This document shows positions 21,977 through 32,200 of a stretch of DNA of 64,000 bases, one piece after another. Below the pieces are notes generated by a model. The model searched no databases, was not told the origin of the DNA, and was given only the letters and a program-made list of their open reading frames with translations. The stretch lies in assembly GCA_011032825.1 (NCBI GenBank), contig JAADJZ010000024.1, forward strand, positions 600,331 to 664,330, read 5' to 3'. The translations under genes were made by a program, and so were the position numbers. Source of the DNA: Massariosphaeria phaeospora (Eukaryota; Ascomycota; Dothideomycetes; Pleosporales). Numbering within the stretch: the first letter of the stretch is position 1; every line of letters starts with the position of its first letter.

Positions 21977-22819
21977 ATGGCAACCACCACCCCTCCCCCA
22001 ACACAACCCCTCAAAATCCTCATGCTACACGGCTTCACACAATCCGGCCCCCTCTTCCACGCCAAAACGCGCGCTCTCGAAAAGAACCTACAAAAAGCGT
22101 TCCCCGCCGGCGTTACACTCCACTACCCAACAGCGCCAATCCGACTCTTACCCGCCGACGTGCCGTTCGCGATGGCAGGCGCCGAGGCCAAAGCCGCGGA
22201 CGAGGAGCCCGACGCGTGGGCATGGTGGCGGCGCAAGGGCGAGGGCGAGCCGTATGCGTACGAGGGCCTTGAGCAGGGGCTAGGACACATTGCGGCGGTG
22301 CTGAAGAGCGAGGGCCCGTTTGACGGCGTGGTGGGGTTCTCGCAGGGCGGGGCGTGCGCGGGGATGGTGGCGTCGCTGCTGGAGGCCGGGCGGCGGGAGG
22401 GTTTCGAGGCCGTGTATGCGAAGGGTGGGATGCGGTATCCGGAGACGTTTGAAGAGGATACGGGGTATGTGGAGGGGATGGTGCACCCGCCGCTGAAGTT
22501 CGCCGTCAGCTATTCGGGGTTTGCGGCGCGGGGCACGGAGCTGTATAGGGGGTTCTACGAGCCGAAGATTAGGACGCCTATGCTGCATTTTCTGGGGACG
22601 CTGGATACGGTGGTGGAAGAGGCGCGGAGTTTGGCGTTGGTGGAGGCGTGTGGGAATAGTGAGGGGAGGGTCGTGTATCATCCTGGAGGTCACTTTCTGC
22701 CGAGCAGTCAGAAGGCGTATGTGGGTGCGCTGATAGGGTTCATAAAGGAGGTTTTGCACACTGCAGAGGGCGGCGAAAAGAAAGAGGAGAGTGTAGAGGA
22801 TATGGATGTTCCATTTTGA
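21977..22819 (+). CDS. FSH1-family serine hydrolase
   Basis: A single exon of 280 aa from the ATG at 21977. An upstream in-frame ATG at 21905 would add 24 residues but lies in a Pro-rich leader unlike the family start. The protein begins the hydrolase fold at KILMLHGFTQSG, typical of FSH proteins. GFSQGG carries the nucleophile Ser122, LGTLDTVV gives Asp210, and PGGHFLP gives His239. FSH proteins (yeast Fsh1-3, human OVCA2) are small cytosolic alpha/beta-hydrolases acting on esters; the native substrate is unclear. Some fungal relatives sit in polyketide clusters, but the neighbours here (YAE1, RPN5) are housekeeping. Strong G/C bias at third positions. Confidence 0.88.
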   Translation: MATTTPPPTQPLKILMLHGFTQSGPLFHAKTRALEKNLQKAFPAGVTLHYPTAPIRLLPADVPFAMAGAEAKAADEEPDAWAWWRRKGEGEPYAYEGLEQGLGHIAAVLKSEGPFDGVVGFSQGGACAGMVASLLEAGRREGFEAVYAKGGMRYPETFEEDTGYVEGMVHPPLKFAVSYSGFAARGTELYRGFYEPKIRTPMLHFLGTLDTVVEEARSLALVEACGNSEGRVVYHPGGHFLPSSQKAYVGALIGFIKEVLHTAEGGEKKEESVEDMDVPF

Positions 22820-23012
22820 TTCCACCACATGAGATGCATACTAGGGAGCATGGCGTTGGCATAGACGGGTTAGACCATCTAGACGGAGCGAGCACTCGTT
22901 CAAACGTCTATATTACACAGCTCGTCATTGCGCCGAGCCAAAATTTTAAAGGCTCAACCAAGTCTAGACTTTTCGTGATATTCTTATCCGCATCTCTAAC
23001 GCTTGGGTGCAT

Positions 23013-24695
23013 TTATTTCGCTTTGCCTTTGGTCTTCTCGATCTTAGTCGGCTGGATACGCGCCATCATCTCCTCCTTAGTGATGAGATGATCGATCCGC
23101 TCCAACAAACCCAACAGACTCTTCATATTCCCACTCCACTCGTTCAGCGTATCATCCGCATCTCTGGGCTTAGCAAAGCTCACGAGGCGGGCTGGTCGGT
23201 CAATCTTGGCGTAGATGGTCTTAGCAGTGACCAGCTCGCTGATGTACTTCTCGGTCTCGTCCTCGGTGAGATCCAGAAGCTGCGTCAACCGGGGAATCTC
23301 GATGCGCGTGTAGTACTTGGCAACAACCCGAACGTTGTGCTCAATGACGCGCTTGCGCAAGTCCTGCCACCTCGTGTGCGCCTTGGGGTCGTCTGAATCG
23401 TCAGGATCCGCATCGAAGACATCCGTCTCTGTCAAATGTGGTCCGAATTGCTTGGCTACCATAGGCCATCGCATGAGCTCAGGCACGGTGAAGAGCTTGA
23501 GGAGCTGTGCATCTTGTGAGATTTGTGAATTTCGCGAGTCCCGCTGGATGCGATGGATGAGGTCGGACTGTTCGTTGTCGTACGGTGCTAGTATGATGAA
23601 GTAGATAACTCGTTGCAGTATCTGGAAACAATTAGTAAAAATCCATAATTCTCCCCTGTTACTGTGACGTACCGCGCGGAGCTTCTTGGGATCTTCCTCG
23701 ACAGCTTCAGTATCCAGCACCTGTCGGTAATGCTTGCAAACACCGAGGTATTTGTCCTCATGCTTGGCTATCATGATTTGCTGCTCGTAGTATCGAAGCT
23801 TGAGATCCGTTACGTCATCTTCTGGCTCAATAGGAGGATCGTCTGCACTCCGCGTCTTCTCCTTCTCTTCCCGCTCCTTCTGATCCTTCTCTAGCTGCTC
23901 GGCCGTTTTCTTTGGTCTCCTCGTGAAGTACCGGGTGCTGATCTTCCTGCTTAAGATCCCGGCTTGTGTCCAGTCGCCCTTCTGTATGCAAAGCGAGACT
24001 TGTTGTAGTATGAATTCGGTCTTTTCGCGGCGGGTCATGGACCCGAATGTCTCGACCTGAAGCTCGCAGAGGATGTCCGTTGCTGCATTGATGTCGCCCT
24101 GCTCTTTCTTGATGTTCGACAGTATGCGAGTGACTCGGGCGCGCTCTACTTCAACGAAGATCTATCGTGACATGTTAGCGCCACGTCATAGATATAGCAG
24201 TCCACGCCACCAACCTTGCCCTCGGTGACCGTCCGCAGCGTCTCGATGACGGTGAGCTTGGTCTCTGTGTTCGGCGTATCATCAAGGAATCCCATGACCT
24301 CCTGCACCATTTTGGTCGTAGCCTGTTTGAGCTGTCCATGTTTCTTCGAGAGCAGCAGCACTTGCTCGTTCAACAAGCTCCAGTCTCCTGCGTCCTTGGC
24401 TATTGTGCATATGGCGATGATGATACGGGATGTCGACGCAAGATCGGAGGCCTAACAAAGTAAGCACGGGCGCGGGGTGGTCCGGCGTCGGGAGTAAACA
24501 AACCTGGCGGGTTTGCTTCTCAAGCAGAAGTAGCTTCTCGATCGCGCCCTGTGGGTTACTCTACCGTACTATTAGCTATGGAAATAATGGAGCGTCGGAG
24601 ACGGCTACCTTTCCAAGCTCCTCGACCTCGGGAAGAAGCTTGTCGACCTCTTTGGAAAAGTCCTTGTCGGCCTTCAGCACCTGGTTGTTTGACAT
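23013..24695 (-). CDS. RPN5: 26S proteasome regulatory subunit Rpn5
   Basis: Five exons on minus: 24695-24609, 24548-24504, 24451-24215, 24161-23673 and 23621-23013, joining to 488 aa. Introns are 51-60 nt with consensus borders, and exon 2 is only 45 nt. The N-terminal part is helical repeat (for example LNEQVLLLSKKHGQLKQA); the C-terminal PCI domain includes IEHNVRVVAKYYTRIEIPRL and YISELVTAKTIYAKIDRPA. This matches Rpn5/PSMD12, a scaffold of the proteasome lid that contacts the deubiquitinase Rpn11. Length is slightly above yeast (445 aa) because of a charged insert (about KKTAEQLEKDQKEREEKEK). The end KTKGKAK is basic. Confidence 0.93.
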
Positions 24696-25218
24696 CGTGG
24701 CGCGGGGCGATTCTGATTACTGAGAATTTGGGTGCGTTTTCGGGTTCTCGGACACTACAAGCTAGCAGGTCTACAAAGAGAGCGCAATTTGTAGGGCGAA
24801 TAGATGGAGGGTGGTCGTTGAGTGAGGCTCGGGGCGATGCGCGATGAGCACTTGCCGATCGGCGTCGGAGAAACAACACGGAGACCACGTGACGCTCGCT
24901 GAACCTCACTTTCCAATTATGACGATCTTCCCCGCTCATCATCCACCCAACTTTGACCAGGATATCTGTGTCGGAACTCGAACTTCCAGCTATTATTAGC
25001 AGGACCGCTGCGAAGCTCGTCACAAAGACTCAAAATAGATTGTGCACTTTCATGGGTTTCCTTCTAGTCAAGGAAACGAGTTCATTGTATTTGGTGCTCT
25101 CTTGGAGATACTACTAAAATCGCATAGATGAACGGCATTCCAAAGCTTCATTACCTCTAAACCTCAGTTCACTTGCCTCGACTTGTCATATTAAAGTACG
25201 CACAGAACCTGTCTACAT
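24696..25218. other. Intergenic region between RPN5 start and E2 stop
   Basis: About 520 bp holding the RPN5 promoter and the 3' region of the E2 gene; both genes run on minus. No extra gene is visible. Confidence 0.55.
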
Positions 25219-27352
25219 TCAGTGGCGTCGGCCAAACCCGAATTTACTGCTAGATCCACTGCTTGCACCCGACTGAGCTTGCTGAGCTACGTTGCCCGTG
25301 CTCTGTTTACTACTTCTAATGTACGGCTGTAACGTAGCTTGCAATTGCGGCTTGAATGAAGCAACCGGCGATACTGGATCGAACCTGAAACTATTCGATC
25401 CAGTGTCGCCTTGTTTAGCCCACCTCTCAACGGTTTGCAGAATCTGACTAGCACTCTTCTTGAAATGCAGGTTCACGACATCCTGCCATAGTGGCGGCGG
25501 ACTGGTCAGCCAGTTCAGCATCGCGTACTGGATCGTGAGAGACTGGCATCGTTTGTTGTACATTTTACTCTCACGCGTACCCCGGGCACTCCCGAAAGAA
25601 GGTTCGTTGCAGAACGGTTCTTCGCAGAGGATCATGGCCTGGATGCTGATCATCACTTGCAGTATGGTCGATTCGCCCGGCCGCCACGGTTCACCCTCCC
25701 AAGTACCGAGGAGGGAGAGGCAGACTGTGTCTCGGTTAGCAAAGATACATACACCTCGCCGCGCTCTCGAGTCTCACCTTTCCCATCTGCGTGCAGATTC
25801 GGATTGAAAGTGATCCCCCTCCTTGCTCCTCTGAACCAGCACTTGGGGGACACGAACGGATAATTGGCCGGACAGAAGAGGTCAAACTCGAAAAGTCCGT
25901 TTTCGTAAGGAGTCCCCGAAGGTCCCACTATGACGAACTTCATCATGTCAAGCCGGGAAGATGCGTATTTGACGAATATTCCCGGGGGTAAGCCAGTCGT
26001 CAAGCTCGTCAACTCGGTGATCAACCGCTTGATGCGGCCAGGAGCAGGGTTCGGCATGTGAGATGCCTCTCGTGCAAAACAGTGGGTTCGGAAGATGTGG
26101 TCATCTGGAACCTCAACAATTCCGTATTCCTTCGGGGCGTTCCCCAGACCACCGGTGCCGGTACCACAGCCTCCTGGTGTCTTGTCAAGAAGCCACTGCG
26201 ACGTATCGTATATCACCCGACAGAGCCACAGCAATTGCTGGCCCTCCTCGTTCTGGAAGTCTTTCTGGTTCTTCGTGGCGCCGTTGAGCATTATCGTACT
26301 CTGGACGTTGAGGTTGCGAAGTAGATCAGCCAGCGGTGTTGCGGCCTCCTCTTTTCCAGAAGCGTTCTGGAACGAGATTGTCAACAAGTTGACAGTATCT
26401 GGTCGGACCGGCCGCTCGTTGTACACTGTCTGATTGGCCGTTACAGGATGTTGCCCGATGATGCGCAGGAAGCGGAAGAAAACATCATACAGCGGCTTGC
26501 GCCTCGCAGCATCCTCGAGGGAGTCGTTCCGAAGCAGTTCCGCACTGTAGCTCAGAATCTTGCTATTCAACAAGATATCCGCAACCACAGCCGGCGGCTC
26601 CTTATCAAACTTCGACTGCCGGTCCAACGACGGAATTAGCTGCTCAACAAACAACAAAATCTGCCCGTTGAACTCGTCCGTCTTCTGCTCGGCGCTCTGC
26701 GCCTTGCGCTTCTCCTGCGCCTGTGCCATCTCAGCACGCCCCTGTCCTTGGCGGCCGAAATACATATCCGTCAAACTAACACCCCCACCGCCATACCCCA
26801 CGCCATTGCTGCGCGACGATCTCGAGACGCCCTTGCCCTTGGTGGCGGCTTCGGCGAGTTTTGCCGTGCAGAACTGCTCGTCGAACGCGCACAGGAACAC
26901 CCACAACAGGAACAGGCGTCCGCGACTGCAACACCAGGAAACTTGCATGCCCTCTATATTTAGTGGCTTCGGAGCCTGCGAACTGCACGCTATGCATGTG
27001 GTCGCCGAGCATTTGCGGCACGTCAGCAACGACGACGGTTGCGCTACAGAGGCGTCGTTAGCAAAGCTACGAAACCCTACTAGTGCCTTTCCCACTTACC
27101 TTTTCCCGAGAGCCAGCTCTCGAATAGCCCCATGATGTCCCGGGGGCTCTGGATCAGCGCCGTGCTGCATTTGGGGCATTTCCTGCTGGCCAGGTACGTG
27201 ATGAACTCCGGGAACGTGGTGAAGCCCTTGGGCGCTTCGGAGTCTTGCTGCTGTGTTTGCTGTTGCTGGACTTTTGCCCGCACGGCGTTCATGTCGATCT
27301 TGTCGTTGCCGCCTCCGCGGAGCTGTGGCTGGTATTCGTCCTGCGGACACAT
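25219..27352 (-). CDS. Large ubiquitin-conjugating enzyme (E2) with N-terminal zinc finger, BIRC6/UBE2O-like UBC domain
   Basis: Three exons on minus, 27352-27100, 27043-25778 and 25724-25219, give 674 aa. Introns are 56 and 53 nt; the first contains a GCTAAC branch site. The N-terminal region has CPKC (Cys59, 62), CRKC (93, 96) and CIAC (101, 104), a likely zinc finger. A long helical middle follows. The UBC fold spans about residues 415-560, with PSGTPYENGLFEFD, CPANYPFVSPKCWF, FNPNLHADGK and, across the second intron, VCLSLLGTW with catalytic Cys508. This type of E2 (HADGKVCLSLLGTW, EGEPWRP) is that of BIRC6 and UBE2O, which act as E2/E3 hybrids, but no BIR repeat is visible. It probably transfers ubiquitin; substrates are unknown. 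The 5' leader has a hexanucleotide repeat. Confidence 0.88.
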
Positions 27353-27391
27353 TGTGGCGTGCAGCTGGGAAGCTTATACAAGGAGATTACG

Positions 27392-27420
27392 GTAACGGTA
27401 ACAGTAACAGTAACAGTAAC
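27392..27420. repeat. GTAAC(A/G) hexanucleotide tract upstream of the E2 gene
   Basis: About five tandem GTAACN units begin 40 bp upstream of the E2 start codon, probably in its 5' UTR or core promoter. Tracts of this kind vary in length by slippage. Confidence 0.8.
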
Positions 27421-27741
27421 GGGGAAGGAGAGTGCGATATCGATGTCGAGGTCTGTAAACGGCATTAATATAGGAAGCCCCGATGAAGTGGCGGCAGTGA
27501 ATATACCAACTACGAGCAAGCAGTATGAACAGCGTCAGATACAGTTTCACCGAGCCGAACCGAACCGAACCGCGTCACAACGTACGTGGCAGCATCAAGG
27601 CATTGAAGGTGGAACAACCGAATGTGACAAAACACGCGTCGTACTATTACTATTATCGCTAGTTCAACAACCCAAGTGAGCGTCCCAAACCAAAACAACT
27701 CTCCCAATCCCCTCCCCGTACCAAGAAACCTTCCCCCCTTC

Positions 27742-28218
27742 TTATTTCGCAACCGTACCCTGCTCCTTCCCTTTTCCCATTTCCTTCTCCCCTTCCTTCC
27801 CCTTCCCTATCCGCTCCTTCCCTCCCTCCGGCTCCAACACCCCAAACAGCACCGCCTGCACCCAACTCAGCGGCCTCTCCCTCTCCCTCTCTTTCTCCTC
27901 CTCCTGCTTTTGCTCCTTCCCACAATACATATCGTAGTACGTCGTCCCCCGCTGCGGCCTCAGCCCCCGGGGCAGCGAGAACGGCCACGGCTTTGGAGCT
28001 TCAGCTTTGGAGCCAGCGGCTTTTGGGGGTAGTGATGGTGCGGGTTGCGCGCGGGGGCGCTTTGCAGTCATGGGCGTGGGCGTGAGCGTGGTAGGTTTGG
28101 TGGCGGCAGCAGGTTTGATAGCGGCTGCTAACGGCGGAACACGCTGGTATCGCGGCAGCGGCGAGCCGTCCCAGCTCTCGCTGATAGGGAAGGAAACTCT
28201 CCTCTTGACCAGCGGCAT
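27742..28218 (-). CDS. Small basic hypothetical protein
   Basis: An ATG-started frame of 158 aa on minus. It is Pro/Ala/Lys-rich in the first half, with a short conserved-looking core (SLPRGLRPQRGTTYYDMYCG) and then a Glu/Arg/Lys stretch and another short hydrophobic block (LSWVQAVLFGVLE). The Lys/Gly/Glu tail is low complexity. No domain is recognised. It runs in the same direction as the E2 gene but with its own upstream region. The opposite strand is also open for about 100 codons, so this call is uncertain; the non-repetitive core is the main argument for it. Confidence 0.45.
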   Translation of the reverse strand: MPLVKRRVSFPISESWDGSPLPRYQRVPPLAAAIKPAAATKPTTLTPTPMTAKRPRAQPAPSLPPKAAGSKAEAPKPWPFSLPRGLRPQRGTTYYDMYCGKEQKQEEEKERERERPLSWVQAVLFGVLEPEGGKERIGKGKEGEKEMGKGKEQGTVAK

Positions 28219-29286
28219 CGTTCGTTCGATCGTTCGTCCGGGCGCTATAGCTGGCGTTGGGCGGAAACGAGTTGGTGCTTGCGAGGGCGGTGTGAAGTGT
28301 TGGAAAGGAAAGAAAAGAAAGTGAAGAGAGAGTGTTGTAGCGCGTAGGTGTTTCGTCGTCGTGGTGCCAACAAGAAATGTCTTCAGATGTGTGGATGGAT
28401 GTAGAAAGGAGATCTCGAGGAAACTGAAAAGAAAGAAAGAAGGAAGGCGAAGACTAGAAGAGAGAAATATCCTACCCAGAATTTACTCCTTAGCGAAACC
28501 CAAAGCCCAGTTATCATGTCCCCAGGACGAGGGAATTTTCTCCCAATATTAAGAACCCTCTCCGTAGTCGCTTCGCCTACCTACCTACGCGTAAGAAATC
28601 CGCACAGTTGCTGGCAGCCTATTGGATGAGTTATCTCAACAGTTTTCTATGGTTGTGGTATAAAGATTCGTGGCCCCACGCGCTCAATCAGAACGTGTGT
28701 GATTATCAATTTGTTCAGCGTACCTTGGGTACACCATACCGTACCGTACCACCAACCATGTCAAACGACCCAGGCGAATATTAAGCGGGAACAGCACGCA
28801 CAAATGCAAATATTTCTTCTTCTCAAAAACGGGCGCAGGTACTCTGCCAATCAAATTAAAACATTAAACTAGACTAAACTAAATGCACGCCAAAAATATA
28901 CAAACATGGCCGAGGCCAGCCAAAAACAATAGCAATGTGGGTGGATGAGATGGATATACGGAAAACGACAGCAAACAAAAAGATCAGGAAAGGAAAGGAA
29001 ATGGGGTATCGGGGGGTATCCAGCTCCGCGCGTACATGTACGGGAAAAAGACCAACGTTGTAGACGGAATGAAAAAGGATTAGACGGAGTCTTGAGAGTG
29101 GGAATGCCGCTATGATGATGCAGATGAGTGCAGGTAGGTATGTTACGCTCCAAAATAACAAACAGAACAAATTCGGAAGATGTGATGAAACAGTGCAAAT
29201 GCCAGGATATAGACAACGGCAGTGGATTCAAACGTGTAGATCGACCACAATAAGAAATGGGAAAAGGACGCCGGGCAGCAGAAGAC
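28219..29286. other. Intergenic region, no gene
   Basis: Contains the upstream region of the small hypothetical and the 3' region of the large disordered protein. Short ACCGT repeats lie near 28735-28755. Frames on both strands at 28869-29345 are short and compositionally biased; not called. Confidence 0.5.
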
Positions 29287-32200
29287 TCAGTCCTCGTCCC
29301 ACCGAGGCACCCACTCCTGGCCGGGGAAAGACGTCGCCCGCATAACAGGTTCGTCGTCCTCAACAGCCGGCAACTCGAAGATAGGCCGCGCGCCGCCGCG
29401 CGCTCCTCTGCCCCTTCCCGTGCCGCGGCCACTACCGTTCTGGCTGCGCAGACTGCCAACGCTGCCGCCGCCGGAGTAGCTGCGCTCGAGCTCGCGGGCG
29501 CGCGCGCGGTTGAGATCGCGCTCCTGCCTCTCGCGCTCGGACTGGGCGCGTTCGGCGTCCGCGCGCTGCTCGCGCTCCTTGCGGTCGCGGTCTGCCTGCT
29601 CGAACATCTGGCGGCGCAGGATGTCGGCGCCCATGTCGGCAGAGGAGCGCTGGGGCGAGGCGGCCATGGAGGCGGGCTGTGGGTGTTGCAGCATGGTGAC
29701 GGAGAGTTGGCGGCGGCGCGGGTCGGGGTCGTGGCTGCCGCGGATCTCGGCGTCGGTCATGATGCTGGGGAGGCGAGGGCGCTCTTTGTCCATGCCGTCG
29801 TTGGGAAGACCCGGGCCGGAATACGAGGGTGGGGGTTCGTCGGGAGGTTGCTGCTCGTAGTCGGGCTCTTGCTCGGGTGGTGGGGGCTCAAAATGCTGTG
29901 GCTGGTGGTCGATGTGTTGCGGGGTATGGTGGAGAGGAGACTGAGACCCAGCAAAATCTGGACGCATGGGACTATGTGGGATCTTGGGGGGAGGCGGTGG
30001 AGGGAGGGCATCCGTAAGATGGTTGACTGGGCTCCTGGTGTTCATCGAGGCAGGCGACATGGGGAGAGCATAGGATGCTGGAGGTCCTACCTGCTCCGGA
30101 TGGATAGGGGCAGGTTGGAGTGGGTGCGGACTGTGTACATGGCTAATTGTAGGTTCGTGCTGATCGTGGCCCAGATCATACAGTTGCGGAGCACCACGCG
30201 GAAGAACCTCACGAAACCCACCAGCACCCTGCTGTTGGCTTGGCCGGGATTCGTGCACTGCTTGGTTCAGCGGCGAGTTTGGACTTGGCGATTGTGTGTT
30301 GGGCGACGGGCGGGGCGAGGGAGATTGACCCGTCCTCTCCGCATGCAACTGCTCTTGGGTGGCCAACTGCTGCTCCAAGTAATGCTTCTGACGAGCACGT
30401 ACAATCTCTTGTTCTGTAGCACCCTCCGGCAGGTTCAAGTTCCACGGGCGTTCCGGATGCGTGGCTTCACTGATACTAGTCATTCTAGGTAGCCTCGGAT
30501 TAGACGCCGGTGAGCCAGCCCGCGTAGCGGAGGCGGGATTCTGATTTGCAACGGGGGATACTAGAGAAACCGAGCTGGCGTCCGAATGTGTGCGCTGATT
30601 CGGAATCATTTGGGATTGCGCGGATACCTGGGGCGAGAGTGGTTGCATGCGGGAGTCGGAGTATTGGCGGTCTGGCGTGGTTCCGTATGGAGCAGGTGGG
30701 GGGCGCGCGTTCTGCAAGTGCGGCTGTGGCGGCTGGTGCTCACCAGCCACATAAGGACCGGAGACCGGGTTGTAGGCCGCGGGAATCTGAGGTGTTTCGT
30801 ACTGTGGTTCTGCCATGGGCGAGCTGACGCGACGGTGAACTTGCGACACTGCAGACATTGGCGTTGGACCACGAGATGAAGTAGGAGATGAGACACGGCG
30901 CATGTTCGCTTGATGCTGGGGAGCAGCGTTCTGTTGTTGCGGTAATGGTTGAGGCTGTGGATGCGGTTGCGACGGTGGCTGTGGGTAGCCCTGGTTCTGC
31001 GGTTGCTGCTGTAATGCCACTCGCTGGGCTGGCATGGACACTGGGGTTGTATTGTCATGTACGGGTGGTTTCCTGTCAGGCGGATAGTACCCAGCAGGAG
31101 GAGGGTTCTGAACTGAATCTGTTGGAGGTGTAATTGGTTCGAAGGAGAACTGCGGATCAGGCATGGGTGGGCGGGCATTGGAAACGGACGCTGGCGGTGC
31201 CTGTACACCTTGCTGCTGGAATTGGTGCGCTTGTGCAATCTGCCGCGTGCCTGCGTACGCAGAAGTATCAGGGCGGCCCTGTTGAGGATATGTTTGCTGT
31301 TGTTGCTGGTAACCCTGCGGCGATTGGTAGTAACGAGGCGTGTCGCGAGGAGGACCTCCCTGCGGAGGTGCCATACTCTGCATACCTGGGCCTGATCGAG
31401 CTGTTGCAAGAGGCGGCCCGTATTGCGAATTGTACGGAGGTATCGGTCTTTGCTGCTGTGGATTCCATTGCTGGGCGGGAGGGGGCTGAATCGATAGATT
31501 ATGCTTTTGTATCTTTTGTGACTTCTTGTCGTCCCTTGACGACTTGGATTTCGCTGGGACGGCATGGCCAGTCGTTCCACTTCGGCCAAATAGCGCACCC
31601 AGACTAGAAAACCGTTTCTTCTTGCCCGCTTCAGGGATACCTGAAGTAGAAGCACGTTGAGTTTGTTGCTTGGGTGGAGGAGGCGGCGGGGTTCCAGGGG
31701 GGGGTTGTTGTGGGGGAATCCCTCTGAAGGGCACTGGATTCGTAGGGTACCTCAAATCAAGACGGGAGTCTGTAGCTTGAACTCTTGTGCTGTCTAGACT
31801 TGCATGACTAACGTGTGATTCGGTTTCCACACTCTGTGATCGACTGGGCATGGAGCCAAAAGTACCCGATTTTCTTTCCTTCTTCTTTGCCACAGCTTGC
31901 TCTGCTGGAAGAACTGGTGCGGGTAACTGGGGTTGTGCAGAACGATTCAGAACTCCAGTCGCAGCGGGGTCTGGATTAATCCGGTCATTCTTCTGATTCG
32001 AGGTTTGCTGGGTACTTGAAGAGGATCTGCCACCCAAGCTTTTGAAGACTGACGAGAGCTTCGGACGAGACGAAGATTTTTCTTTAGCTGAATGGGTGTT
32101 GAGCTCTGGTGATTCGATACCTGGCATTCGATATCCGCCGTTTTGCAGAGGCGGATTGACTACAGGTCGCTGCATCATCTGCTCGACATGAGTCCGTGGG